Shown: positions 8,209 through 16,861 of the stretch, piece by piece | How the letters are laid out: the number at the start of each line of letters is the position of its first letter | How positions within the stretch are numbered: the stretch's first letter is position 1 | DNA from: an uncultured Clostridium sp. | GTDB taxonomy: Bacteria > Bacillota > Clostridia > Lachnospirales > Lachnospiraceae | DNA: 64,000 nt | Assembly: GCA_900555045.1 (NCBI GenBank) | Contig: USJW01000002.1 | Span: 1 to 64,000, forward strand | Reading direction: 5' to 3' | Position numbers and translations under genes: made by a program | Notes under the pieces: generated by a model | Told to the model about the DNA's origin: nothing | What the model saw: the letters and a program-made list of their open reading frames with translations, nothing else | Databases searched by the model: none

Positions 8209-9390
8209 ATGAAAGTGACAAAGATTGACATTTACTTACTGGATGCGGGCGCGCAGAGAGCCAGCAGAAAGCCGGTGTGCTGCAGAATCTACACGGACGA
8301 GGGGATCTACGGCGACGGGGAAGCGGGCGTTGCGTACGGCGTGGGCGCAAGCGGCGCGTTCGGCTGCCTGGAGGATCTGTCCCACATGATTATCGGAAAA
8401 AATCCCTTCGAGGTGGAGAAAATCTGGGAGATGATGTTTAAGGAGACCTTCTGGGGCTTAAACGGCGGAGCAATTTTCTACGCGGCCATGAGCGCCATCG
8501 ACATCGCCCTCATGGACATCAAGGGGAAGGCCTTAAATGTGCCGGTGTATGAGCTGATCGGCGGGCGCCAGAACGACAAGCTGCGCTGCTACGCGTCCCA
8601 GCTGCAGTTCGGCTGGACCAGCATGATCGGCCCCTACGGAAAGACCGAGGACTATGTAAAGATCGTGAAGCACGCCATGTCGGAGGGGTATACCGCGGTG
8701 AAGATCGACTTTGTATCCTACGACAGGGACGCAAAGCCCACCTCCTTAAAGCAGACGGAGCGGTTTATCTCACCGGAGCTGTACGAGATGGTGGAGGAGC
8801 GGATGGCGGCGATCCGCCAGGAGTGCGGCAACATCGATCTGATTGTGGAGAACCATGACAGGACCAACACCATATCCGCGATCCGAATCGGCGAGCTCTG
8901 CGACAAGTACCGCTGCTACGCCTACGAGGAGACCACGGGCCCCTTAAATTCCAAGCTGCACCGCAATATTTACAACAAGGTGAAAACTCCGCTGGCAGAG
9001 GGCGAGCGCGTGTTCACCAGATGGGGGTATGTGCCGTTCTTCGAGGACGGGACGGTCCAGCTGATCCAGGCGGACGCCTGCAACTGCGGCGGAATCACCG
9101 AGACCAAGAAGGTGTGCGACATGGCGCATGTGTACGACTGCGGCGTGCAGATCCACGTGGCCGGCGGCCCGATTTCCACAGCCGCTTCCCTGCAGATCGA
9201 GACCGCGATCCCGAACTTCTCCATCCACGAGCACCACTTCAGAAGCACGCAGCCGGCCATCGCAGCGCTCGGAAAGTATGACTACCAGCCGGTAAACGGT
9301 TACTATGAGTGCCCGGATCTGCCCGGACTGGGGCAGGAGCTGTCCGATTTTGCCATTGAGACGGCCCTGAAGCATGTGACGGTCCAGTAA
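8209..9390 (+). CDS. Enolase-superfamily (MR/MLE) sugar-acid dehydratase, paralogue 1
   Basis: The 393-aa protein has the capping N-domain (IYTDEGIYGDGE) and the barrel of mandelate racemase/muconate lactonising enzymes. These remove the alpha proton of a carboxylate; GalD-like members dehydrate sugar acids such as galactonate or galactarate to 2-keto-3-deoxy acids. Visible active-site elements are VKIDF (K-x-D), IVENHDRT (ENH where GalD has DxH), the metal ligands in YEET and EGERVFTRW, and the GalD-type histidine in IHVAGGPIS. It is clearly paralogous to the protein at 12011-13189. It lies 32 bp after the permease with AGGAGG before the ATG. The exact substrate is not known. Confidence 0.85.
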   Translation: MKVTKIDIYLLDAGAQRASRKPVCCRIYTDEGIYGDGEAGVAYGVGASGAFGCLEDLSHMIIGKNPFEVEKIWEMMFKETFWGLNGGAIFYAAMSAIDIALMDIKGKALNVPVYELIGGRQNDKLRCYASQLQFGWTSMIGPYGKTEDYVKIVKHAMSEGYTAVKIDFVSYDRDAKPTSLKQTERFISPELYEMVEERMAAIRQECGNIDLIVENHDRTNTISAIRIGELCDKYRCYAYEETTGPLNSKLHRNIYNKVKTPLAEGERVFTRWGYVPFFEDGTVQLIQADACNCGGITETKKVCDMAHVYDCGVQIHVAGGPISTAASLQIETAIPNFSIHEHHFRSTQPAIAALGKYDYQPVNGYYECPDLPGLGQELSDFAIETALKHVTVQ

Positions 9391-9405
9391 CCGCCTGTAT
9401 AAGCG

Positions 9406-10608
9406 ATGATATTGGTGAAGCTCTGTGTCATATTGGCAGTCATCGTGGCAATCCTGCTGTTCAAGAAGCCCCTTTACGTGGCCATATTGGCGGGGATTGC
9501 CGCGGTGATCCTGCTTTGCAAAATTGATCCCGCGGCCGCGCTTGGCCTGACGGTGCGCGGGATCACCAACCGGGAGACCATCGTGGTGGTGGCGGTTCTG
9601 TATCTGATTACCTATTTACAGCGGCTCCTGGAGATGCGCGGGCAGCTCCAGGAGGCCCAGAGGGACTTGAACGGAATCTTCGGAAACCGGAGAATCAACG
9701 CCACGCTGGCGCCGGTGTTTATCGGCTTACTCCCGTCCGCGGCCGCGGTCAACATCTGCGCGGATATCGTGGACGACGCCTGCGGCGAGGATTTAAACCG
9801 GGATGAGAAGACCTTTGTGGCCAGCTATTACCGGCACATCCCGGAGTCGTTTCTCCCCACGTACCCGTCGGTGCTTTTGATGGCGGAGCTTAGCGGCGTG
9901 CCGCTCTCCGGCTTTGTCGGGGGGATGCTCCCGCTGGTGGCGGTCCTTTACGGGCTGGGGTATGTGTTTTATCTGAGAAAGGTTCCAAAGGTCACCGGGG
10001 AAGAATCCCCGTACGGCAGGCTTCAGAGCCTGAAACGTCTGTTCTCGCATCTGTGGTCCCTGTTTTTGATCGTGGCGCTGATTTTGGCGTTCAATCTTCC
10101 GATTTACCTGGCGGTCCTCGGCGTGATTGCCCTCAGCGTTTTCGTCTATCAGTTTCACTGGGCGGAGCTGCGGCCTGTGTTCCGGTCCGCCGTGGAGAAA
10201 CAGATGCTGCTAAATTCGGTGCTGGTCATGGTGTTTCGGGAGTTTATCCAGTATTCCGGCACCATAGAGGCCCTTCCGAAGGCGCTCTCGGTTCTCTCCA
10301 TCCCGCAGTACATGATCTTCGCGCTGATCTTTTTTATCGGGGCGTTAATGATCGGGAACAACGCGATTGTGGCCATGACCGCCAGCCTGGCGTTTGCCTC
10401 CATACCGGGGGCCGGAGTGCCGTTCGCGATTCTGCTCATCTCATTTACCTACGCGGCGATGCAGATATCGCCCACACATTACTGTCTGTTTATCGCCATC
10501 GACCATTTTCGCTCGGATTATGCGACTCTGGTCAAAAAGACAGTGTTACCTATTTTGGTATTCTGCGCAGCGGCGGTTGCCTACTACAATGTGCTGCTGC
10601 TCATCTAA
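9406..10608 (+). CDS. DUF401-family membrane transporter
   Basis: The 400-aa protein has about 11 hydrophobic segments and the DUF401 signature region (FIGLLPSAAAVNICADIVDD, then FVASYYRHIPES). DUF401 proteins belong to the ion-transporter clan that includes gluconate- and citrate-type carriers; none is well characterised. It follows the first dehydratase by only 15 bp and has no clear ribosome site, so translation is likely coupled. A second carrier in one operon suggests one imports the substrate and the other handles a different form, a product or a counter-ion. That is inference. Confidence 0.7.
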   Translation: MILVKLCVILAVIVAILLFKKPLYVAILAGIAAVILLCKIDPAAALGLTVRGITNRETIVVVAVLYLITYLQRLLEMRGQLQEAQRDLNGIFGNRRINATLAPVFIGLLPSAAAVNICADIVDDACGEDLNRDEKTFVASYYRHIPESFLPTYPSVLLMAELSGVPLSGFVGGMLPLVAVLYGLGYVFYLRKVPKVTGEESPYGRLQSLKRLFSHLWSLFLIVALILAFNLPIYLAVLGVIALSVFVYQFHWAELRPVFRSAVEKQMLLNSVLVMVFREFIQYSGTIEALPKALSVLSIPQYMIFALIFFIGALMIGNNAIVAMTASLAFASIPGAGVPFAILLISFTYAAMQISPTHYCLFIAIDHFRSDYATLVKKTVLPILVFCAAAVAYYNVLLLI

Positions 10609-10639
10609 ATTCAGGCATTCTCCGAGAGGAGGGATTGCT

Positions 10640-11953
10640 GTGGAGTCTGAACATTTTAAAGATTACAGTGTCATCGAGGAACTGCTTAGGGACACGGTGA
10701 TACCGGATATGTTTCCCGTGAGCCAGACGTTTTGCCGGGAGAAAATCCCGGACGCGGCGGCTGAGACCAGGCGGCTATTGCGGGAAAAAGGGCTGAGGGA
10801 GCTTGTGCGGCCGGGAATGACGGTGGCGGTCACCGGCGGAAGCCGTGGGATCGACAATATCTGTAGCATTCTGCGGGAGACCGTGGAATTTTTGAAGGAG
10901 CTGGGAGCGAAGCCGTTCATCGTCCCGGCCATGGGAAGCCATGGCGGGGCCACGGCCGAGGGCCAGCGGGAGGTTCTCACCGGCTACGGGATCACCGAGG
11001 AGTTTTGCGGCTGTCCCATCGTGTCGTCCATGGAGACGGTGAAAATAGGCACGGTGGTGGACGAGGGAAAGGAGCTGGAGGTTTTTATCGACCGCCATGC
11101 GGCTGAGGCGGACGGGATCGTGGTGGTGAACCGCGTGAAGCCCCACAGCGCGTTCAGAGGGCCGTATGAGTCGGGGCTCTTAAAGATGTTAAGCATCGGC
11201 CTTGGAAAGCAGGTGGGTGCCGACAGCATGCACCAGGACGGATTTAAGTATTTTAAGACGCGAATCCCGCTGTTCGGGAATTTTATCCGCACCCACACCA
11301 ATGTGATGTTCGGCGTGGCGATTGTGGAGAACGCCTACGACGAGACGAACCGCATCGAGGTGCTGCGAAACGAGGAGATACCGGTGCGAGAGCCGGAGCT
11401 TTTAAAGTACGCGTTCAGCCTCATGCCCAGGCTTTTAGTGGACGAGGCGGATGTGCTGGTGGTTCAGGAGATCGGAAAGAACTTTTCCGGGAGCGGGATG
11501 GACCCCAACATCACCGGCAGCTGGTCCACGCCCTACGGCTCGGGCGGGTTAAAGAAGCAGCGGACGGCGATTCTGGATTTATCGGAGCTGTCCCACGGAA
11601 ACGGCGCCGGGATGGGGCACGGGGACACGATCACCTTAAGGTTCTTCAACAAGGTGGATTTTCTGGCCACCTACCCCAACGCCCTGACGGCGACCACCAC
11701 GCTTCCCGCCAAGCTCCCCATGGTTATGAAGGACGATGAGATGGCAATCAAGGGAGCCATCAAGGTCTGCAACGAGGTGGAGACAGAAAACCTGTGGGTG
11801 GTGCTGATTAAAAATACGCTGTCCATGGAACATATTTATCTGTCCAAAGCGTATCTGGGCCAGATTGAGCAGATTCCGGGTTTAAAGGCGGAGGGGCCGG
11901 CCGGTCCGCTGCCCTTTGACCCGGACGGGAATCTGACCGTATGGGACAGATAG
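10640..11953 (+). CDS. LarA-like (DUF2088) nickel-dependent hydroxyacid racemase/epimerase homologue
   Basis: The 437-aa protein matches the LarA superfamily, whose founding member uses the nickel-pincer nucleotide to racemise lactate; other members act on malate, 2-hydroxyglutarate or sugar acids. Visible family features are an early VAVTGGSRGI turn, PAMGSHGGAT with a conserved His, and VNRVKPHSAF with Lys and His in the active-site region. I start it at the GTG at 10640, since GAGAGGAGGG is 6 nt upstream and the longer frame would overlap the preceding gene by 200 bases. Cofactor genes larBCE are not in this window, so they must be elsewhere if the enzyme is active. It lies between two paralogous dehydratases, which fits a role in converting one stereoisomer to another before dehydration. 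Confidence 0.75.
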   Translation: MESEHFKDYSVIEELLRDTVIPDMFPVSQTFCREKIPDAAAETRRLLREKGLRELVRPGMTVAVTGGSRGIDNICSILRETVEFLKELGAKPFIVPAMGSHGGATAEGQREVLTGYGITEEFCGCPIVSSMETVKIGTVVDEGKELEVFIDRHAAEADGIVVVNRVKPHSAFRGPYESGLLKMLSIGLGKQVGADSMHQDGFKYFKTRIPLFGNFIRTHTNVMFGVAIVENAYDETNRIEVLRNEEIPVREPELLKYAFSLMPRLLVDEADVLVVQEIGKNFSGSGMDPNITGSWSTPYGSGGLKKQRTAILDLSELSHGNGAGMGHGDTITLRFFNKVDFLATYPNALTATTTLPAKLPMVMKDDEMAIKGAIKVCNEVETENLWVVLIKNTLSMEHIYLSKAYLGQIEQIPGLKAEGPAGPLPFDPDGNLTVWDR

Positions 11954-11974
11954 CGGAACTATTGTGGTTTGATG

Positions 11975-12013
11975 AAAGGAGGAAGGCAGCACTGTGCTGC
12001 CGAAAACAAAATG
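11975..12013 (+). promoter_or_regulatory. Ribosome site separated from the start codon by a hairpin
   Basis: The strong AAAGGAGGAA (11975-11984) is 28 nt from the family-conserved ATG at 12011, too far for normal use. A perfect GGCAGCA/TGCTGCC hairpin (11985-11991 with 11995-12001, 3-nt loop) fills the gap; folding it leaves about 11 nt, a usable spacing. The alternative is a start at the TTG/ATG at 11969/11972, but those lie at or before the ribosome site and would add non-family residues. Confidence 0.5.
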
Positions 12014-13189
12014 AAAATTACAAAGATTGACGTCCTGCACTTAAAGACAAAGCTGAAAAATGGTCACTGGAGACCCATCGTCTGCCGTGTATACACGGAT
12101 GAGGGGATCTACGGGGACGGCGAGGCCGCTCTGGCATACGGCGAGGCGCAGATTGCGGCCTACGGCATGGTGCAGAACCTGGCCAGACTGATTATCGGAA
12201 TGGATCCGCTGGACACGGAGGTAATCTGGGATAAGCTGTACCGGAGCACCTTCTGGGGCCAGAACGGCGGACCGGTGATCTTTGCGGGAATCAGCGCCAT
12301 CGACATCGCGCTGTGGGATATCAAGGGCAAATACCTGGGACTTCCCGTTTACAAGCTGTTGGGAGGCAGAAAGCGCGACAAGCTGCGCACCTACGCCAGC
12401 CAGCTGCAGTTTGGGTGGGGGCCGGAGATCATTCCCCAGAGAACGCCCGAGGACTATGCCAACGAGGGCAGAAAAGCGGTTGCGGAGGGCTATGACTGCG
12501 TGAAGTACGATTTCTTCACCTACCGTCCGGATTCCGGAAATTACGGGGACAACGACCGGATCGGCCTCTTGTCGCCGGAGTACCTGGAGATGTTTGAGTC
12601 CCGGGTGAAGGCGGTCCGCGAGGCCATCGGCCCCCATGTGGACATCATCATTGAGAACCACTCGTTCACGGACGCCCAGTCCTCCTCGCAGATCGGAAAG
12701 ATCGTGAAGAAGTACAATATCTTCTACTTTGAGGAGCCCAGCACCCCGGTTCCCAGCCTGACCCGGTTTATCCACGAGGAGACGGGGATGCCCATCGCCA
12801 CAGGGGAGCGGATTTACACCAGATGGCAGTACCTGGAGTACTTTAAGCTCAACGCCATCCAGGTGATTCAGCCGGATATCGGCACATGCGGAGGAATCTC
12901 CGAGGTGAAGAAGGTCTGTGACATGGCCTACGTGTTCGACGTGGGCGTTCAGGTGCACGCCTGCGGCAGCCCCATCTCCACGGCGGCGGCCATTCAGGTT
13001 GAGAGCGTGATCCCGAACTTTGTGATCCATGAGCACCATACCTACGCGCTGAGCCCGTACAACATTGAGCTGTGCAAGTACAATCTGCAGCCGGTGAACG
13101 GCAAGTTTGAGGTTCCGGACCGCCCGGGTATCGGAAATGAGCTGTCGGAGAAGGCGTTTGAGAACTGTGATATGGTGACGATTCAGTAA
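12011..13189 (+). CDS. Enolase-superfamily (MR/MLE) sugar-acid dehydratase, paralogue 2
   Basis: This 392-aa protein is the second dehydratase of the operon and aligns end to end with the one at 8209-9390, sharing for example YGDGEA, NGG, SAIDIAL, DIKGK and YASQLQFGW. Its active-site elements are VKYDFF, IIENHSFT, the ligands in YFEEPS and TGERIYTRW, and the histidine in VHACGSPIS. Compared with paralogue 1, the residue after ENH is Ser instead of Asp and the later loop is EEPS instead of EETT, which may mean different stereochemistry or substrate. I place the start at the ATG at 12011, where the family begins (MKITKID). A bidirectional terminator follows. Confidence 0.85.
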   Translation: MKITKIDVLHLKTKLKNGHWRPIVCRVYTDEGIYGDGEAALAYGEAQIAAYGMVQNLARLIIGMDPLDTEVIWDKLYRSTFWGQNGGPVIFAGISAIDIALWDIKGKYLGLPVYKLLGGRKRDKLRTYASQLQFGWGPEIIPQRTPEDYANEGRKAVAEGYDCVKYDFFTYRPDSGNYGDNDRIGLLSPEYLEMFESRVKAVREAIGPHVDIIIENHSFTDAQSSSQIGKIVKKYNIFYFEEPSTPVPSLTRFIHEETGMPIATGERIYTRWQYLEYFKLNAIQVIQPDIGTCGGISEVKKVCDMAYVFDVGVQVHACGSPISTAAAIQVESVIPNFVIHEHHTYALSPYNIELCKYNLQPVNGKFEVPDRPGIGNELSEKAFENCDMVTIQ

Positions 13190-13196
13190 GTGAATT

Positions 13197-13239
13197 AAAA
13201 AATTGCCGCAAGCCTTAATCGGGTTTGCGGCAATTTTTT
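13197..13239. terminator. Bidirectional terminator between the operon and gntR
   Basis: AAAAAATTGCCGCAA pairs with TTGCGGCAATTTTTT around a 12-nt loop. The A and T tracts on either side make it able to stop transcripts from both directions, matching the convergent genes. Confidence 0.9.
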
Positions 13240-13291
13240 GTTGTCGTGTGAAGTGTTGACGCCGGCGCGGCCGGCGGGGTTCTGTGGCCGG

Positions 13292-13984
13292 TCACATGGA
13301 TTCACGCGCCTTCAGCAGGATGTCCCAGTGCTTGAATTTTGCCCGGTAGCAGGCCTCGATGTCCTTTTTCTTTATGGCTTCCAGGATCTCCCGGTGAGAG
13401 TCCAACAGAATATCCGGGTTGTCGGGGTCGTAGAGAACCTCCGCGTTGTACTGCATGTTCTCGCGGATCAGCTGGTCCAGAGCCTCGGTCAGGCTGTGGA
13501 TGAAGCGATTTCCGGACATGGACCAGATGGTGCTGTGAAACGCAGCGTCCACGGTGTGGAAGGCGTCGAAGTTCCGGCGGTACAGAATATCCTTCATCTC
13601 CTGGAACAGCGCTTCCAGGCGCTCGACCTTCTTGTCAAAGTCGGGCTGGCCAAACGCGGTATAGATACTGCCTACTTCCATGTAATACCGGAACAGCAGG
13701 ATATCGTTGTTCTTGTTGGAAATCAGCTTCAGCTCAAACAGGTTGCTGAAATAGGGGTACATGTTGAAGGAGGTCACGTAGGTTCCTTCCCCCTGTTTTG
13801 TCTCTGTGAGTCCCAGGGCATTGGTGCGCTGGATGGCGGACCGCAGTGTCATCCTGCTGATTCCCAGAGTGGCCGCCAGCTCAGTCTCCGGCGGAATTTT
13901 GGAGCCCACCGGCCAGGCGCCGGTGAGGATGTTGTCGAGCACGTAGTCATATGCCTGATCAACGACTTTTTTAATTTTGTCCAT
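13292..13984 (-). CDS. GntR-family (FadR/FCD-type) transcriptional regulator
   Basis: The 230-aa protein has an N-terminal winged helix (residues about 10-75; SKIPPETELAATLGISRMTL and a wing ending QGEGTYV) followed by an all-helical FCD effector domain (residues about 95-220) with the spaced His/Asp positions (DAAFHSTIW, HREILEAI) that usually hold a metal and a carboxylate ligand. FCD regulators commonly sense organic acids and repress catabolic operons. The gene converges on the 6854-13189 operon, and both have the same 16-bp sequence at their promoters, so this is very likely its repressor and is autoregulated. Confidence 0.9.
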   Translation of the reverse strand: MDKIKKVVDQAYDYVLDNILTGAWPVGSKIPPETELAATLGISRMTLRSAIQRTNALGLTETKQGEGTYVTSFNMYPYFSNLFELKLISNKNNDILLFRYYMEVGSIYTAFGQPDFDKKVERLEALFQEMKDILYRRNFDAFHTVDAAFHSTIWSMSGNRFIHSLTEALDQLIRENMQYNAEVLYDPDNPDILLDSHREILEAIKKKDIEACYRAKFKHWDILLKARESM

Positions 13985-14008
13985 TATGGAACACCTGTCT
14001 TCTATTAT

Positions 14009-14032
14009 TTAGATGTACAACAACCTACATCT
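14009..14032 (-). promoter_or_regulatory. Operator for the GntR regulator (copy 2, autoregulation)
   Basis: TTAGATGTACAACAAC (14009-14024) is identical to 6766-6781. Here it is extended into a perfect AGATGTA/TACATCT inverted repeat (14011-14017 and 14026-14032). It sits just downstream of the gntR promoter. Confidence 0.7.
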
Positions 14033-14038
14033 TCTATT

Positions 14039-14067
14039 ACTTTAGGATAGTTTTAACGGAAAGTCAA
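14039..14067 (-). promoter_or_regulatory. Promoter of the gntR gene
   Basis: On the minus strand TTGACT (14062-14067) and TAAAGT (14039-14044) are 17 nt apart, ending just before the operator. Confidence 0.55.
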
Positions 14068-14123
14068 TAGCGCGGGGGCATTCAGCCATATTTTTGGAAA
14101 AACTTAGGAACAATCGCCGGGCC

Positions 14124-15065
14124 TCAAGGGCGCTGACGCGGCGATTTGCCATTGCAGTAATCCCGGATGAGTCCGATATAGTCCCTGGCATACTGCGGCA
14201 AATATCTGTTTTTTTGATACGCCGCGATGGTGGTGGTGAGCACCGGGAGTTTGCCGATGGACAGGCAGAGGCCGCCGCCCCCGCGCTCTGAGGCCACCTG
14301 GGAGAAATAGCTCTCCGGGGCGAAGGCCGCGCCCAGGCCGTCCATGGCCAGCTTGATGGACATTTCGCTGTTGCGGGTGTGAAGCAGCACCGGCGGGTTC
14401 ATGGCGTAGTCCTTAAACAGGTTTAGGGCGATTCCGCCGGTGTTCTGGTCCGGGTAGAGCAGGATAAAATTCTCATCCGCGAACCGGGATAGGTCGATCC
14501 AGGGATGACGAAAGCCGGGCCGGGGCTCGGCCTCGCGGGCCAGCGGGTGGTCTGCGGAGAGGATCAGGACAATTTCTTCCTCCCTTAAAACCTGATAGTC
14601 CAATAATTTGGGAAACTCATGGACATTATAAAAGGTGAGGTCGATAAAGTGGCTCTTTAAGCTGGTCTCCGCCACGAAGTTGACCTCCTCCATCACGTTT
14701 AAGGTCACGTAGGGGTAGAGGCTGTGAAAGGACATGAGGGTGGGCAGAATCAGGGTGCTCCCCAGCATGATGGGGATGGCGATGTTTAGGCGCCCCTTCT
14801 CCCGGTGGGTCATGTCGTCGTACTCCCGGCTCCACTCGTCGCCGCAGGCCACGATGCGCTCCGCGTAGTACAGGTAGCGCTCCCCCATGTAGGTGGGAAA
14901 GTATCCGTTGTCCCTGCGGTTGAACAGCGGCGCGCCCAGGCGGTCCTCCAGATTTTTTAGGTATTTGCTGAGGGAGGGCTGGGAGATAAACAGGGAATCG
15001 GCGGCCTTTCCGATGCTCTTGTGGTGGGCGATGGCCAGGATGTAGCGGGCTTCTTTCAGTTCCAT
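14124..15065 (-). CDS. LysR-family transcriptional regulator
   Basis: The 313-aa protein begins with the LysR winged helix (residues 1-60; ARYILAIAHHKSIGKAADSL then ISQPSLSKYLKNLE), followed by a periplasmic-binding-type effector domain. An AAGGAGG site precedes the ATG. The gene diverges from the ABC importer/deaminase operon with a 172-bp shared region that contains a CATAAA-N10-TTTATG inverted repeat (15123-15144) next to the operon's promoter, a typical LysR arrangement. It is the likely activator of that operon in response to the imported compound. Confidence 0.9.
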   Translation of the reverse strand: MELKEARYILAIAHHKSIGKAADSLFISQPSLSKYLKNLEDRLGAPLFNRRDNGYFPTYMGERYLYYAERIVACGDEWSREYDDMTHREKGRLNIAIPIMLGSTLILPTLMSFHSLYPYVTLNVMEEVNFVAETSLKSHFIDLTFYNVHEFPKLLDYQVLREEEIVLILSADHPLAREAEPRPGFRHPWIDLSRFADENFILLYPDQNTGGIALNLFKDYAMNPPVLLHTRNSEMSIKLAMDGLGAAFAPESYFSQVASERGGGGLCLSIGKLPVLTTTIAAYQKNRYLPQYARDYIGLIRDYCNGKSPRQRP

Positions 15066-15147
15066 TTGCGGTTCCTCCTTTCGCGGCGGAGGGGCCTGTC
15101 GGACCCCTAAATAGATTTACTGCATAAAAAATATAGAATTTATGTAT

Positions 15148-15176
15148 TTGACGTCTATTATATTACTTTTTATAAT
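15148..15176 (+). promoter_or_regulatory. Promoter of the ABC importer/purine deaminase operon
   Basis: TTGACG (15148-15153) and TATAAT (15171-15176) are exactly 17 nt apart. A CATAAA/TTTATG inverted repeat at 15123-15144 ends 3 nt before the -35 box, a plausible LysR activation site. Confidence 0.7.
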
Positions 15177-15237
15177 AATAGTAAAGAGTTAAATAAGGAG
15201 TATTAATAAATATTTATCAGCATGGAGTGTGAAGATC

Positions 15238-16071
15238 ATGAAAAAGAGCAGTGCATGGATCATGCTGGTGCCCGGCCTGGTTATTCTGCTGGTGTGCCTG
15301 GCCATCCCCCTGTTGCGGGTGTTGGCGCCGAGTATTTTTGACGGGGAATACCCCTTCAGTTCCTATGTGGGATTTTTTAAGGACGAGTATTACCTGAAAA
15401 TATTCCTGCGCACGGTGAAGATCGCCGTGATCACCACCGCAGTGTGCATGGTGGGCGGAATCCCGACCGCCTACTTCATCAGCCGCTGCGACAAGAAATG
15501 GCGCGGGCTTCTGTTGGCCGCCTCCATTTTCCCCATGATGACCAACTCCGTGATCCGCAGCTTTGCCTGGATCAACATCCTCGGGAGCAACGGGATCATC
15601 AACAAGCTTCTGACTGCGCTTGGGTTTATCGACAAGCCCATGAAGCTTCTGTACACGGATTTCGCCATCATCATCGGCTCCATCTACCTGTTCCTGCCGC
15701 TGATGATCGTGACCGTGACCGGCGTGATGGAGAACATCGACGACGACATGATGGAGGCGGCACAGAGCCTGGGAGCGGCGCGCATGGAGGCGTTCATGAA
15801 GGTGATCTTCCCCATGAGCCTGCCGGGCATCATCGTGGGCGGAATCCTGGTGTTCACGGGAACGCTGACCGCCTACACCACGCCCCAGCTGTTGGGCGGC
15901 AACTCCAACATGGTGATGGCGACCCTGATCTACCAGCGGGCCATGTCGGTCAGCGACTGGACGGGCGCTTCGGTGATCGCGTTCATCATGATTATTGTGA
16001 CGCTGGCCGTGATCAAGGGCTTCAACGCCCTGGCCGCGAGACTGGACAGGAGAGGTGAGAACTATGCGTAA
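15238..16071 (+). CDS. ABC importer permease, PotB-like
   Basis: A 277-aa inner-membrane permease with six hydrophobic segments and the ABC-importer EAA loop (MMEAAQSLGAARMEAFMKV, about residue 180), which docks on the ATPase. It resembles permeases of the spermidine/putrescine and iron/thiamine group. The ATG at 15238 is preferred over an in-frame GTG at 15229, because GGAG lies 10 nt before the ATG and only 1 nt before the GTG. Its end overlaps the next permease start by 8 nt, indicating coupling. Confidence 0.85.
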   Translation: MKKSSAWIMLVPGLVILLVCLAIPLLRVLAPSIFDGEYPFSSYVGFFKDEYYLKIFLRTVKIAVITTAVCMVGGIPTAYFISRCDKKWRGLLLAASIFPMMTNSVIRSFAWINILGSNGIINKLLTALGFIDKPMKLLYTDFAIIIGSIYLFLPLMIVTVTGVMENIDDDMMEAAQSLGAARMEAFMKVIFPMSLPGIIVGGILVFTGTLTAYTTPQLLGGNSNMVMATLIYQRAMSVSDWTGASVIAFIMIIVTLAVIKGFNALAARLDRRGENYA

Positions 16072-16846
16072 GAACAAGCTTTTGACCGCGTACGCGGTGC
16101 TGGTATTTGCCTTTTTGATGATCCCCCTGGCGATCATCACGGTGACCGCCTTCGGCGGGGGGAGCGCCATCACCTTCCCCATCGATTCCTTCTCCACCAA
16201 GTGGTTCGCCAACGTGTTCGCCTTAAAATCCTTCCGCAAGTCCTTTGTGACCAGCCTGGAGGTGGCGTTCCTCGCAACCTTCATCGCGCTGCTAGTGGGA
16301 ATTCCGGCGGCCTACGCCCTGGCCAGAGCCGGGTTAAAGGGAAAACAGATGTTAAAGTCCATTTTCCTGTCGCCCACCATCGTGCCAGGCATCGTGATCG
16401 GCTTCATCCTGTACCAGTTTTTGATTCTGACCTTGAGAATCCCGGTGTTCGTCAGCCTTCTGGCCGGACATTTCATGGTGACGCTGCCCTACGTGATCCG
16501 CGTGGTGGGCTCGTCCATGGAGCAGTTCGACTTCTCCATCGAGGAGGCGGCCTGGAGCCTGGGATGTCCCAAGGGGACGGCGTTTTTCAAGGTGGTTCTG
16601 CCCAACGTGACCTCGGGAATCTCCTCCGCCTTCATGCTGGCGTTTATCAACTCCTTTAACAATATCCCCGTGTCCATGTTTCTCTCCGGGCCGGGCGTCA
16701 GCACCTTTCCGTCCACGCTGATGAACTATATCGAATATAATTATGATCCGACGGTGTCGGCCGTATCCGTGCTTTTGATGGCGGCCACGGTGATTATCAT
16801 GGTAATTGTTGACAGGACGCTGGGCATCGCGGCCCTTGCGAAATAA
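16064..16846 (+). CDS. ABC importer permease, PotC-like
   Basis: The 260-aa second permease has six hydrophobic segments and an EAA loop (IEEAAWSLGCPKGTAFFKV, about residue 160). With the PotB-like partner it forms the heterodimeric channel. AGGAGAGG lies about 8 nt before the ATG at 16064; an upstream GTG at 16055 overlaps that site and is less likely. Confidence 0.85.
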   Translation: MRKNKLLTAYAVLVFAFLMIPLAIITVTAFGGGSAITFPIDSFSTKWFANVFALKSFRKSFVTSLEVAFLATFIALLVGIPAAYALARAGLKGKQMLKSIFLSPTIVPGIVIGFILYQFLILTLRIPVFVSLLAGHFMVTLPYVIRVVGSSMEQFDFSIEEAAWSLGCPKGTAFFKVVLPNVTSGISSAFMLAFINSFNNIPVSMFLSGPGVSTFPSTLMNYIEYNYDPTVSAVSVLLMAATVIIMVIVDRTLGIAALAK

Positions 16847-16861
16847 GAGGGGAGAATAGAC

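Noticed and set aside
10394..10639. N-terminal extension of the LarA-like protein
   Set aside because: It overlaps the DUF401 gene in another frame and lacks family similarity; a GTG with a strong ribosome site exists at 10640.
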